From Pontixanthobacter aquaemixtae (GTDB lineage: Bacteria; Pseudomonadota; Alphaproteobacteria; Sphingomonadales; Sphingomonadaceae), in contig NZ_WTYX01000001.1 in the NCBI RefSeq assembly GCF_009827395.1, positions 212,001 to 276,000 on the forward strand: a stretch of 64,000 bases of DNA. Direction: 5' to 3'. A model generated the notes under the pieces. It searched no databases. It was not told where the DNA came from and saw only the letters and a list, made by a program, of their open reading frames with translations. Shown here piece by piece: positions 9,623 through 18,951 of the stretch. Positions within the stretch are counted from its first letter, which is position 1. Each line of letters starts with the position of its first letter. The translations under genes and the position numbers were made by a program.

Positions 9623-10396
9623 CTAACGTTGCGGCAGCTTGCTCGCCGGGTCAATCCGCTTGTTATCCTTCATGATTTCGAAATGCAGTTCGGGCCGCGT
9701 AGCCACGCCCGCATCGCCGGCCAACCCGATGCGTTCGCCGGTTTTGACCACATCGCCCAGCTTGACCGTAATCCGCGCCAGATGGCCATAGCGGGTGCGC
9801 CAGCCATTGCCGTGGTCGATAACCACCAACCGGCCAAAGCGCTTGGGTTCGTCATCGGCGAACACGACCGTTCCTGAAGAGGAGGCGCGGACCATGTCGA
9901 GCCGGTTGGCTTCGATGTCCAAACCGTCATGGCCCTTGCCATCGTCGCGCAGGCTGAAACCGGCCATCACGCGGCCGTCATGCGGCCAGCGGAAATAGGG
10001 CTCTGTCCGTGCAGGTTGCGCCGGTTCGGGCGCGGCCTTCAACACGGCAGGGATGATCAGCCGCTGACCGGTAGAGATTGCATACGGTGGTTTCAGACCG
10101 TTGGCGATTGCGATGTTGCTGAAAGGCACGCCGTAACGCTGGGCTATGCCAAATCCGGTATCGCCGTCCTTCACAATGTGGATGCGCTGGCGCGGTATCT
10201 GCAGGACTTGGCCAGCGCGCAGATTGTAAGGTTCCTGAAGGCCATTGGCCGCAGCAATCACAGCAGCCGGGACTTTGGCGCGATTGGCAATCCCGCCCAG
10301 TGTTTCACCTTCTTCGACCGTGTGTTCGGTTTCGGTCGCAGGGTCGCCTGCAGCAAGCAAAAACGGCGCGGCGAGCAACAATGCCCATTTCTTCAT
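9623..10396 (-). CDS. LysM / M23 murein hydrolase (NlpD/EnvC-type)
   Basis: 257 aa secreted protein: signal peptide 1-16, two LysM domains (about 26-68 and 72-116), and a C-terminal M23 domain. Zinc and catalytic residues are intact: H156 and D160 (GHDGLD), H205 (YGHL) and H238 (LHFEI), so it should cut peptidoglycan rather than only activate amidases. Its ATG overlaps the surE stop by 4 nt. This order (serS, surE, LysM-M23) is common in alphaproteobacteria. Confidence 0.92.
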   Translation of the reverse strand: MKKWALLLAAPFLLAAGDPATETEHTVEEGETLGGIANRAKVPAAVIAAANGLQEPYNLRAGQVLQIPRQRIHIVKDGDTGFGIAQRYGVPFSNIAIANGLKPPYAISTGQRLIIPAVLKAAPEPAQPARTEPYFRWPHDGRVMAGFSLRDDGKGHDGLDIEANRLDMVRASSSGTVVFADDEPKRFGRLVVIDHGNGWRTRYGHLARITVKLGDVVKTGERIGLAGDAGVATRPELHFEIMKDNKRIDPASKLPQR

Positions 10397-11151
10397 GACG
10401 AGTATCTCCCAGCCAAGGCTTCGAGAGAAGAATGATGGGTGAGGTCGAGTTGAAGCGGCGTCACCGACACAAATCCCTCGTCAATAGCCTCCAGATCAGT
10501 CCCGTGATCAAGCGTATGCTCGATCGCGTGCAGCCCGAACCAATAATAGGGAAAGCCACGTGGGTCTTTGCCCTCGACTACCGAGCCGCGCGAATAGTCA
10601 TGGAAACCTTGCCTGACTGCGCGAATCCCCGCAACTTTTTCACCCGGAAGTGGTGGAAAGTTTACATTTATTAATGTCCGTTCGGGCAGCGGCGTATCAA
10701 GCAAGGGCGCGATTGCCTTTGCCGCCCAGGCGCGTGTCGCAGCGAATTCCTCATGCGGAGCTTTGCGATCCAGAACCTGGCTAAGCGCGATCGAGCGGAT
10801 CCCCGCCAGCGCGCCTTCGATGGCCGCGGAAACGGTGCCCGAATAGGTGATGTCATCGCCCAGATTGGCCCCGCGATTGACGCCCGAAAGGATCAGGTCG
10901 GGCGGACTGTCCATCACTTTGCGCAGGCCCAGCGTAACCGAGTCAGTGGGCGTGCCGGTAACCGAAAAGCGCCGGTCGTTATGCTTGTGCAAGCGAACCG
11001 GTGCGTTGAGAGTTAGAGAGTGCCCAGCACCCGATTGTTCTTCATGCGGCGCGCAGACCCACACATCATCGCTAAATTCCGCTGCGATATCTTCCAGCAC
11101 CTTTAGGCCCGGTGCAAAAATCCCATCGTCATTGGTTACCAGAATGCGCAT
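10393..11151 (-). CDS. surE: 5'/3'-nucleotidase SurE
   Basis: Cytosolic phosphatase acting on nucleoside monophosphates and short polyphosphate. 252 aa. [10 protein letters not shown] at the N-terminus carries the metal-binding Asp pair, and the SGVNRGANLG loop supplies the conserved Asn. I place the start at the ATG at 11151, which shares its first base with the serS stop (TGATG); a TTG one codon earlier is possible but unnecessary. Confidence 0.95.
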   Translation of the reverse strand: MRILVTNDDGIFAPGLKVLEDIAAEFSDDVWVCAPHEEQSGAGHSLTLNAPVRLHKHNDRRFSVTGTPTDSVTLGLRKVMDSPPDLILSGVNRGANLGDDITYSGTVSAAIEGALAGIRSIALSQVLDRKAPHEEFAATRAWAAKAIAPLLDTPLPERTLINVNFPPLPGEKVAGIRAVRQGFHDYSRGSVVEGKDPRGFPYYWFGLHAIEHTLDHGTDLEAIDEGFVSVTPLQLDLTHHSSLEALAGRYSS

Positions 11152-12431
11152 CAAACAGGGGGCTCCAGCTTCGTTGTTCCGCCCATAGAGGGATGCAAAA
11201 CATCGGGAATTGTGACACTGCCGTCAGCCTGTTGGTAATTCTCCAACACCGCCACCAAAGTCCGCCCGACCGCAAGGCCCGAACCGTTGAGCGTGTGCGG
11301 GAACTCAGTCTTCTTTTCGCCTTCGGGACGGAACCGCGTGTTCATCCGCCGGGCCTGGAAATCGCCGGTATTCGAGCAAGAGCTGATCTCGCGATAGGCG
11401 CCCTGTCCGGGCAGCCAGACTTCCAGATCATAGGTCTTACGCGCGCCAAACCCCATATCGCCGGTGCACAGCAGTACCTTGCGATAGGGGAGCTTCAACG
11501 CTTGCAAAATGCGTTCGGCACAATCGGTCATCCGCTCGTGCTCGGCCTCGCTCTCTTCGGGGCGGACAATGCTCACCAGCTCGCATTTTTCGAACTGGTG
11601 CTGGCGGATAAAGCCGCGCGTGTCTTTGCCTGCAGAGCCTGCTTCGCTGCGGAAACATTGGGTGAGCGCGGTCATCCGCATCGGCAGCGCGCTGTTGTCG
11701 ATGATTTCGCCTTGTACAGAGGCAGTCAGGCTGACCTCAGCGGTCGGGATGAGCCAGCGGCCATCGGTGGTCTGAAAACTGTCTTCTGCAAATTTGGGAA
11801 GCTTGTCGGTCCCGTACATGGCTGCATCATTGACCAAGACCGGGGGGGCGCATTCGGTATAGCCGTTCTCGCCCGTTTGCTGGTCGAGCATCCATTGCCC
11901 CAGCGCGCGGTGCAGCCTCGCCATTCCCCCGCGCAGGAAAGTAAAGCGCGCACCGGAAAGCCGCGCACCGGTTTCGAAATCGAGCCCCAGCGCGGGCCCT
12001 AAATCGGCATGTTCCAGAGGCTCGAAATCAAATTCGCGCAATTCGCCCCATTTTGTGATCTCGACATTGTCCGCTTCATCTGCGCCATCGGGCACATCGT
12101 CGGCGGGGATATTGGGGATGATGGCCAGCGCCTGTTGCAATTCCACAGAAAGTTGGCGGTCCTCTTCCTCCAGTTCGGGCAACACTTTCTTGAGTTCGCC
12201 GACTTCGGCTTTCAGCGCTTCGGCTTTCTCTGTATCGCCTTGGCCCATTGCCTGACCGATGGCTTTGGACGCTTCATTCCGGCGGCTTTGCGCCTGCTGC
12301 ATTCGGGTGGCGACGGCGCGTTTGCGCTCGTCCAGTTCCAGTATCGCGGCAGAGGCAGGCTCTGCCCCGCGTCGCTTCAACCCGGCGTCGAAAGCCTCGG
12401 GATGTTCACGGATATATCGGATATCATGCAT
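11151..12431 (-). CDS. serS: Seryl-tRNA synthetase
   Basis: Charges tRNA-Ser (and tRNA-Sec where present). 426 aa from the ATG at 12431 ([18 protein letters not shown]), the usual SerRS N-terminus; the frame stays open 12 codons further but without family support. An N-terminal coiled-coil arm (about 30-105) precedes a class II core with motif 2 (FRSEAGSAG...GFIRQHQF) and motif 3 ([13 protein letters not shown]). First gene of the serS-surE-LysM/M23 unit. Confidence 0.97.
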   Translation of the reverse strand: MHDIRYIREHPEAFDAGLKRRGAEPASAAILELDERKRAVATRMQQAQSRRNEASKAIGQAMGQGDTEKAEALKAEVGELKKVLPELEEEDRQLSVELQQALAIIPNIPADDVPDGADEADNVEITKWGELREFDFEPLEHADLGPALGLDFETGARLSGARFTFLRGGMARLHRALGQWMLDQQTGENGYTECAPPVLVNDAAMYGTDKLPKFAEDSFQTTDGRWLIPTAEVSLTASVQGEIIDNSALPMRMTALTQCFRSEAGSAGKDTRGFIRQHQFEKCELVSIVRPEESEAEHERMTDCAERILQALKLPYRKVLLCTGDMGFGARKTYDLEVWLPGQGAYREISSCSNTGDFQARRMNTRFRPEGEKKTEFPHTLNGSGLAVGRTLVAVLENYQQADGSVTIPDVLHPSMGGTTKLEPPV

Positions 12432-12492
12432 AGGCGCGGCTATGGACTCGTTTTGGTTTGGTCTCAAGCATCGCGGTGGCTAACGCGTGAAT

Positions 12493-12753
12493 ATGTCCAG
12501 GGTGCTCGTCCATTTTGTTGGTTTTCGCGACGACCGCTATTGGAATGCAGTGCGTATTTGGGGCCTTCCCGATATGATCCACGAGGCGTGGGATCGCTAT
12601 GCTGCCGACGACACCTTGGCGGGTGATATGGTGATCTTTGCCGAAGGTGAGTGGAACCAAAAACCGCGCAGCTTCACTGTGGAAGCCGCGCGGTCTCGGG
12701 AAACCAGACGCATCGGGAGAGAAACGTCCGGCAGAGAGTGTCCCTTGGTCTAG
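12493..12753 (+). CDS. Small conserved hypothetical protein
   Basis: 86 aa from the ATG at 12493 (a GTG two codons earlier also fits). The block VHFVGFRDDRYWNAVRIWG followed by P-x-x-I-H-x-x-W-D-R and GDMVIFAEGEW looks like a small family seen in sphingomonads; this is from memory, not a search. The last 30 residues are Arg/Glu-rich and less protein-like. It is divergent from serS and its 3' end overlaps the end of the TonB receptor gene by 4 nt. Function unknown. Confidence 0.6.
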   Translation: MSRVLVHFVGFRDDRYWNAVRIWGLPDMIHEAWDRYAADDTLAGDMVIFAEGEWNQKPRSFTVEAARSRETRRIGRETSGRECPLV

Positions 12754-15095
12754 AAGCGGACCTCGCCGGTCACGTAAAACCGGCGCGGATCGCCGTAAAA
12801 CCCGGTCAAAGACCCTTCGAGGCCGAGCGTTGACGTAAGCGGCTGTCCGTTTGTTCCGCCCGCGGCAAAGGCATAGCCTGCGACAATATAGCGTTTGTCA
12901 GTCAGGTTCTTGCCATGGATACCGATGCTGAACCGGTCGCTATCATCAGTATAGACGATGCTTGCATTCAGAAGCACGAACCCGTCCTGATCGAGGAACG
13001 GATTGGGTGTTTCGAACTGGCTTGCGTCCGACCGCAAGCTGGCAGAGCCGATGAAATCGACCAGACCGCTTGCCACAGGCAGACCCAGATCAAAGCCCAT
13101 ATTGGCGGTAATGTCCGGGGTGTTCTGGAACACCCGCTGGTCAGCTACATCGACCCCGAATGCGTCGATGAACGTCTTGTACTTGGCATCGACATAGCCA
13201 AGCGCCCAGTTCACATTGAAACGGCTACCGACACCGGCAAAGTCCTTGCCGACCAGCGCGTTGCCTTCAAATTCGAACCCGTTCACATCGGCATCGCCAG
13301 CGTTTGAAGTGATCCCGACAAAGCTGTCATTGACGCCGTCATTATTCGTGTCGATCCCCACCGATCCGGGGATCTGGATGTCGGTATAGTCACCTTTGAA
13401 AGCCGCGAAACTGAGATTCAGCCGGTTATCGAGCAGCGAGGCTTTCCAGCCCAATTCGTAGCTGTCTACCATTTCCGGATCGAAGCTGAGAAATGCGAAT
13501 TGATCGTCGAAATCAATGTCGCCGTCGCCATCAAGATCGGGTGCCGCGGTGGTTTGGCCGCGCGGATCGAAACCGCCGCCTTTGAATCCGCGCGAGTAGG
13601 AGAAGTAGATATTGTGGTTCTCATCCGGCTTGTAGCTGATCGAAGCGCGGGGCGTGAACTCTTTGAAAGTCCGGCTGCCATTGAAATCGGATGTTACCGC
13701 AATCGGAACCGCTGTCGACGGGCCGAACAAGTCAGAAAAACCGCCGATAAATGTGGTGCGAAGCACACGGCTGGTCCGCTTGTCACTGGTGTACCGGCCG
13801 CCGACCGAAACACTCAGCTGGTCATTGATGTCGTAAGTGAAATCGCCAAAGATCGACCATGTCTTGGTGTTTACGTCACCCAATGTTTGCGCATTCAAAC
13901 CGGGCAGGCTGATCAGGCTGCCGGTTGTGAACAGTGCCACATCGAATGCAGTGAACGCGTTGGCGTCAAGGTAATAGGCGCCGACAACCCCGTTCAGATT
14001 GTCACTTTCATACAGCAGCTGCAGTTCCTGGCTGAACTGGTCATTGTTATAGATCGCGGGAACATCGAGGTCGGCTGCGGGCAGGCTGTCAAAATCAATC
14101 GGTGTGGTTGATTTGTCTTCGCGGTATCCGGTGATGCTCTTGAGAGTGATCATATCGCTGACTTCAACCGCGATATTGAGCGCGCCGCCATAGGCTTCGA
14201 CCTCTTGGTCGACGACGTTGAGGCCGGCGCGTGTATCATACACATTGTCCAGAACCGGCGCGCCCGAAAACAGGCCGGGGATCAAGCGGTGCCCCTGACG
14301 GGCTTCGCTTTTATCCTTCACATAGTCACCCGACAGGCGGGCAAAGACCGGGCCATTGTCAAATTCCAAAGTGGCGCGGCCCGCCCAAACATCCTTGTTG
14401 TAATTTTCAACGCCTTGCAGGTTGAGATTGTCGCCGAAACCGCCGCGGCTCAGCCGTGCGGCGCTCGCTCCGAAGCGAAGCGTGTCGGAAAGCGGGGCGG
14501 AACCGCTCACCACAAGGTCAGCCTGATCGTAGGACCCGTAAGTCCCGCGCACTTTCAGCTCGAGATCATCGGGAAGGCGGCGCGTTACATATTTGATCGC
14601 GCCGCCAATCGTATTGCGGCCATAAAGCGTGCCTTGCGGACCGCGCAGGACTTCGACCCGTTCGACGTCGTAAATGTCCAGCACTGCGGCCTGAGGGCGA
14701 TTGATGTAGACGTCATCGACATACAGGCCGACACCAGCTTCGAAACCGGCGACCGGATCCTGTTGACCGACACCGCGAATGAAAGCGGTAAGCGTGGTAT
14801 TTGTACCGCGCGATACCTCCAGCGTGAGGTTGGGGACTTCCTGCGCAACTTCGGTCAATTCCAGAGTTCCGGTTTTGGCCAGATCCTCTCCACCAATTGC
14901 GGTTACCGACAGCGGTACATCGAGCAACCGCTCTTCACGCCGCCGTGCGGTAACTGTGATGATGTTGTCATCATCAATAGCTTCGGCAGCTTCTTCGGCC
15001 CCGGCGGTCTGCGCCATGGCCGGTGCAGCCGCAAATGCGAGCAGCGCCGTACCCGACAGCAAAGTTAGATTAAGCGCATTTTTGGTGGTTCGCAT
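12750..15095 (-). CDS. TonB-dependent receptor
   Basis: Outer-membrane active transporter, 781 aa. Signal peptide ends in AAAPAMA-Q; a TonB-box-like NIITVTA follows at about 41-47; the plug domain has VEVLRGPQGTLYGRNTIGG; the 22-strand barrel ends in the classic aromatic (GEVRF). The ATG at 15095 has a strong ribosome-binding site (GGGAGAAG). The substrate cannot be told from sequence. Divergent from a TetR regulator with 100 nt between them, which probably controls it. Confidence 0.93.
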   Translation of the reverse strand: MRTTKNALNLTLLSGTALLAFAAAPAMAQTAGAEEAAEAIDDDNIITVTARRREERLLDVPLSVTAIGGEDLAKTGTLELTEVAQEVPNLTLEVSRGTNTTLTAFIRGVGQQDPVAGFEAGVGLYVDDVYINRPQAAVLDIYDVERVEVLRGPQGTLYGRNTIGGAIKYVTRRLPDDLELKVRGTYGSYDQADLVVSGSAPLSDTLRFGASAARLSRGGFGDNLNLQGVENYNKDVWAGRATLEFDNGPVFARLSGDYVKDKSEARQGHRLIPGLFSGAPVLDNVYDTRAGLNVVDQEVEAYGGALNIAVEVSDMITLKSITGYREDKSTTPIDFDSLPAADLDVPAIYNNDQFSQELQLLYESDNLNGVVGAYYLDANAFTAFDVALFTTGSLISLPGLNAQTLGDVNTKTWSIFGDFTYDINDQLSVSVGGRYTSDKRTSRVLRTTFIGGFSDLFGPSTAVPIAVTSDFNGSRTFKEFTPRASISYKPDENHNIYFSYSRGFKGGGFDPRGQTTAAPDLDGDGDIDFDDQFAFLSFDPEMVDSYELGWKASLLDNRLNLSFAAFKGDYTDIQIPGSVGIDTNNDGVNDSFVGITSNAGDADVNGFEFEGNALVGKDFAGVGSRFNVNWALGYVDAKYKTFIDAFGVDVADQRVFQNTPDITANMGFDLGLPVASGLVDFIGSASLRSDASQFETPNPFLDQDGFVLLNASIVYTDDSDRFSIGIHGKNLTDKRYIVAGYAFAAGGTNGQPLTSTLGLEGSLTGFYGDPRRFYVTGEVRF

Positions 15096-15129
15096 TGATC
15101 TTCTCCCAAGTGTTATTGAACCCCCAATA

Positions 15130-15152
15130 TTGAAACCTGAACCAACTTTCAA
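15130..15152. promoter_or_regulatory. Candidate TetR operator
   Basis: TTGAAA-N11-TTTCAA inverted repeat in the 100-nt gap between the TonB receptor and TetR genes. Size and place suit a TetR-family dimer site controlling both promoters. Not experimentally supported. Confidence 0.45.
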
Positions 15153-15195
15153 GTTTTGTATTGCGCATTTTGTGTTTGACGCCTAACTGACGCTC

Positions 15196-15849
15196 ATGGG
15201 AGCAGGGGACTTAGCCAGAAAACCGAACGGATTGCCGGGCACTTTGGATGCTTCGGGCAAGCGGCCGCGGACAGAGCGGGGGCGCAAGACGCTGCGCAAA
15301 CTGCTCGATGCCGCAACGGTCGAATTCGGTGAGAGGGGATTCCACGAAGCCTCGATCAGCGGGATTACCCGCCGCGCGGGGGTCGCGCTGGGCAGTTTCT
15401 ATACCTATTTCGATTCAAAGGACGCCATTTTCCGCGCGCTGGTCGCCGATATGAGCGATTCGGTAAAACACGCCGCACGAGAAGCCATTGCGGGAGATTT
15501 GTCCGCGCTTGAGGTCGAACGCGCGGCTCTGAAAGGATTTCTCGACTTTGCGGCAAAGCACAAGGAAATCTACCGGATCATCGACGAGGCGGAATTTGTC
15601 GATCCGGCAAGTTACCAATCGCATTATGAAACGACCGCAGAGCGCATCCTCGACCGGCTCAAGGAAGGCGCCGCAAAGGGACAATTTCGCGCCGATCCGC
15701 AGGAAGTCCATGCGTGGGCACTGATGGGCATGAACGTGTTTCTTGGCCTGCGATTTGCGATTTGGGGTAGGGACGGCGACTTGCCGTCAGACGAAATTGC
15801 AGCCGCCGCCAATTCGCTGCTGGCAAACGGCATTTCCGTTTCCAAATAA
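15196..15849 (+). CDS. TetR family transcriptional regulator
   Basis: 217 aa. N-terminal helix-turn-helix at about 35-80: RKLLDAATVEFGERGFHEAS, then RRAGVALGSFYTYFDSKDAI, the standard TetR DNA-binding signature. The C-terminal ligand domain contains DFAAKHKEIYRIIDEAEFVDP, reminiscent of regulators of acyl-CoA or lipid metabolism, but the ligand is not determinable. Likely controls the divergent TonB receptor and itself. Confidence 0.92.
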   Translation: MGAGDLARKPNGLPGTLDASGKRPRTERGRKTLRKLLDAATVEFGERGFHEASISGITRRAGVALGSFYTYFDSKDAIFRALVADMSDSVKHAAREAIAGDLSALEVERAALKGFLDFAAKHKEIYRIIDEAEFVDPASYQSHYETTAERILDRLKEGAAKGQFRADPQEVHAWALMGMNVFLGLRFAIWGRDGDLPSDEIAAAANSLLANGISVSK

Positions 15850-15902
15850 CAGCGCGCTAAAACCGCCATTCACTGGCCATAGCTAGGCCAGACACCGACG
15901 CT

Positions 15903-17792
15903 TTATTGCGCGAAAAACGCCGCTGCTTTCGCCAGCCATCCTGTCGGCGCTGTGTTCCTGGCCGCAGTAACATTGGGGGAGACCGGGCATTCGAGGCAGT
16001 AAGCCTGCATCCCGCGTACCGACAATAGCCGCTCGAGATCCATCTGGACCTGGCCCATCAGCGCCTGCTGTCTGCCCGCGACCATCGCGAACAGATCGCC
16101 ATTCTGCCGCGCCGCTTCGGTATCGTCGCCGCTCAGAATATCGCGAATGAGCGAATTGTACGGATCAATGTCGCCGCCCAGATATTGGGCATGCCAATCC
16201 CCTTCTTCGAGGCCTGCCTTTTCGGCAGCAAATGCGAGCGCGTCGTCAATTCCGCCATATTGGTCGACCAGACCCAACTGGCGCGCGGTCCCGCCGTCCC
16301 ACACGCGGCCTTGGCCGATTTCGTCCACCTGCGCAGTGGTGATCCCGCGCGATTCCGCAACGCGTTCTAGGAAGTTGTTATAACCGTCTTCAATGGAGCT
16401 TTGCAGAATTGCGTCGACTTCGGGTGTGAAGCCGGAAATCAGATCGGGCTGGCCCGATAGCGGCGTGGTGCGCACGCCATCGCCATTGACGCCCCATTCC
16501 GCCGCGGCCTGTTCAAAGGTTGGAATCACCGCGAAAATGCCGATCGAACCGGTGATCGATTCCGGTTCGGCAAAGATGTGGTCAGCCGGCGTGGACACCC
16601 AATAGCCGCCGCTGGCCGCGACATTGCCCATCGAAACCACGATCGGGATGTCTTTAGCCTTGTGACGGAAAATGGCCTGACGAATTTCTTCGGATGCCGT
16701 AACCGAGCCGCCCGGAGAGTCCACCCGGACCACCAGCGCTTTCAAATCGTCGTCCAGCGCATCGTCGAGCAGATCGGCAATCCGGTCTCCGCCAGCAACG
16801 CCCGGTCCGGCATCGCCGTCAACGATTTCGCCAGCGATGGTGATAACCCCGATTGCCTCGCCCGAAGTGTCGGAAGGATTGTCTGCCAGCCATGGGTCAA
16901 GTTCGGTATGCGCGAAGCTGCCGGGCGCTTCATCCCAATTGTCTTCGCCTGCAAGTTCCGCAACGCGCTTTCCGAATTCAACTTTGGTCCCCAGCTTGTC
17001 GACCAACCCTGCGGCCAGCGCGGCTTTTGCCAGATCGCCCTGGCTTGCTTGGACCCATTCGGCCGGAGTTTTCGTAACAAGGTCGAGATCGAGCTTCGGG
17101 CGCGCTTTCTTGACGTTTGCCTGCCATTCTTCCCACAAAGAGCCATAAAGCGCGGTGTAATTTTCCCGTGCTTCGGGTGACATGTCGCTGCGCGAATAGG
17201 GCTCTACAGCTGATTTGTAAGTGCCCACCTTATAGACGCGGGCATTGATGTTAAGATTGTCGAGCAATTCGCTGTAATAGAGCCGCGAACCGCCAGGGCC
17301 GGCAATCACGGCTCCGCCAAGCGGATCGACCCAGACCTCGCTGGCATGCGCCGCGAGCATCATTGCATCGTCGCCATAACCCAACGCGTATGTCAGCACC
17401 GGTTTATCGGCAGCTTTCACGCGGTCCAGCGCTTCGCCAATTGTTTGCATATGCACATGGCCGCCGCCCATAAAGCTGCTCAGATCGAGCACGACCGAGT
17501 TGATCCGGTCATCGGTTGCAGCCTGATTCAGCGCGTGAACCAGATCGCGCGCTTGAAATTCGGTGACCGGGGTCTGGCCGGTTACAAGAGCTTCGAAGGG
17601 ATCAACTTCGCTTTTTTCCTCAACGACGATCCCGTTGAGATCGAGCAGCAGCGCACCATCATTGACCTGAGCGGGGCTGGGCCGGCCGGTCATCACGGCA
17701 AACAGGACCATGAAGAAGAGCAAGAGGAAAATCAGCGCCAAGCCGTCCTTGATGCCAACCAACAATCGCCAAACTTTGCCCGCAAATGCCAT
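15903..17792 (-). CDS. sppA: Signal peptide peptidase SppA, long (67K) type
   Basis: Inner-membrane serine protease that degrades cleaved signal peptides. 629 aa, a tandem duplication of the S49 domain as in E. coli SppA. An N-terminal anchor helix spans about 15-35. The Ser-Lys dyad is present: K193 (GTYKSAVEPY) and S394 (GNVAASGGYW). The ATG at 17792 has a good ribosome-binding site (AAGGCGG); a TTG two codons earlier is unnecessary. Divergent from pyrB. Confidence 0.95.
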   Translation of the reverse strand: MAFAGKVWRLLVGIKDGLALIFLLLFFMVLFAVMTGRPSPAQVNDGALLLDLNGIVVEEKSEVDPFEALVTGQTPVTEFQARDLVHALNQAATDDRINSVVLDLSSFMGGGHVHMQTIGEALDRVKAADKPVLTYALGYGDDAMMLAAHASEVWVDPLGGAVIAGPGGSRLYYSELLDNLNINARVYKVGTYKSAVEPYSRSDMSPEARENYTALYGSLWEEWQANVKKARPKLDLDLVTKTPAEWVQASQGDLAKAALAAGLVDKLGTKVEFGKRVAELAGEDNWDEAPGSFAHTELDPWLADNPSDTSGEAIGVITIAGEIVDGDAGPGVAGGDRIADLLDDALDDDLKALVVRVDSPGGSVTASEEIRQAIFRHKAKDIPIVVSMGNVAASGGYWVSTPADHIFAEPESITGSIGIFAVIPTFEQAAAEWGVNGDGVRTTPLSGQPDLISGFTPEVDAILQSSIEDGYNNFLERVAESRGITTAQVDEIGQGRVWDGGTARQLGLVDQYGGIDDALAFAAEKAGLEEGDWHAQYLGGDIDPYNSLIRDILSGDDTEAARQNGDLFAMVAGRQQALMGQVQMDLERLLSVRGMQAYCLECPVSPNVTAARNTAPTGWLAKAAAFFAQ

Positions 17793-17904
17793 ATTCAAAC
17801 CGCCTTCAAGCCTTGATTTGAATTCTAGTTAGGGACAGATTGCCTTTCGTACCAGTCGAAACCGCTTGAGCGACCGATAGGGTTCGACTAAGGGCCTCAC
17901 TTTA

Positions 17905-18951
17905 ATGACATCGACGACATCCCCACAGGGCAGCAAGCGCGAATATCCCGCCGGCTCGCTCGCCTTCCCGCATCGCGACCTGCTCGGCATCGGCCAGTTG
18001 GAGCGGCACGAGATACTGTTCCTGCTCGACGAGGCAGAGCAATGGGTGGATCTCAATCGCCAAACCACAAAACATTCGGATGCGCTCGCCGGTCTTACGA
18101 TCATCAATGCTTTCTTTGAAAATTCCACACGAACGCTGTTGAGTTTCGAAATCGCGGGCAAGCGATTGGGAGCGGATGTGGTCAATATGCATGCGGCGCA
18201 ATCGTCTGTAAAAAAGGGCGAAACGCTGATCGATACTGCGATCACGCTGAATGCCATGCGCGCCGATGCGATTGTTATCCGGCATGGCTCCAGCGGCGCT
18301 GTCGATCTGATTGCAAGCAAAGTCGATTGCCCGGTTTTGAATGCCGGGGACGGGCAGCACGAACACCCGACACAGGCTTTGCTCGATGCGCTTGCTTTGC
18401 GCCACGCCTTGCGCGAGCGAGGCCATAAAGCCGATGATTTCACCGGGCTGACCGTGACCATTTGCGGCGACATTCTGCACAGCCGCGTTGCCCGATCAAA
18501 CATTCTGTGCCTGACAGCATTGGGCGCCTCTGTCCGAATATGTGCGCCGCCAGCGCTGATGCCCGCCGAGATCGAAGCAATGGGCGCTAAGCCGTTCCAC
18601 GATTTCGATGCGGCTCTGGAGGGAACCGATGTGGTGATGATGCTGCGCCTGCAGACCGAGCGGATGGAGGGGCAATTCATCCCCTCCGCACGCGAGTATC
18701 ATCATCTGTTCGGGCTTTCGAAAGACAGGCTTCAACGCGCAGCGCCCGATGCCTTGGTGATGCATCCCGGGCCGATGAATCGCGGCGTGGAGATCGATAG
18801 CGAAGTTGCCGACATGATAGGCCGGTCGATCATTACCCGGCAGGTTGAAATGGGTGTCGCGATCCGGATGGCGGCGCTTGATGTCCTGACGCGCAGGACG
18901 CGCGGAATTGATGGCTGGACCAATGATGGATCGGGAGTGACCTGGGCATGA
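17905..18951 (+). CDS. pyrB: Aspartate carbamoyltransferase catalytic subunit
   Basis: Condenses carbamoyl phosphate and aspartate, the committed step of pyrimidine synthesis. 348 aa with an N-terminal extension of about 30 residues. Carbamoyl-phosphate loop FENSTRTL at 71-78, [10 protein letters not shown], and [11 protein letters not shown] near the C-terminus. Its stop overlaps the start of the pseudo-dihydroorotase gene (ATGA), typical of ATCases that need a DHOase-like partner to assemble. Confidence 0.97.
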   Translation: MTSTTSPQGSKREYPAGSLAFPHRDLLGIGQLERHEILFLLDEAEQWVDLNRQTTKHSDALAGLTIINAFFENSTRTLLSFEIAGKRLGADVVNMHAAQSSVKKGETLIDTAITLNAMRADAIVIRHGSSGAVDLIASKVDCPVLNAGDGQHEHPTQALLDALALRHALRERGHKADDFTGLTVTICGDILHSRVARSNILCLTALGASVRICAPPALMPAEIEAMGAKPFHDFDAALEGTDVVMMLRLQTERMEGQFIPSAREYHHLFGLSKDRLQRAAPDALVMHPGPMNRGVEIDSEVADMIGRSIITRQVEMGVAIRMAALDVLTRRTRGIDGWTNDGSGVTWA

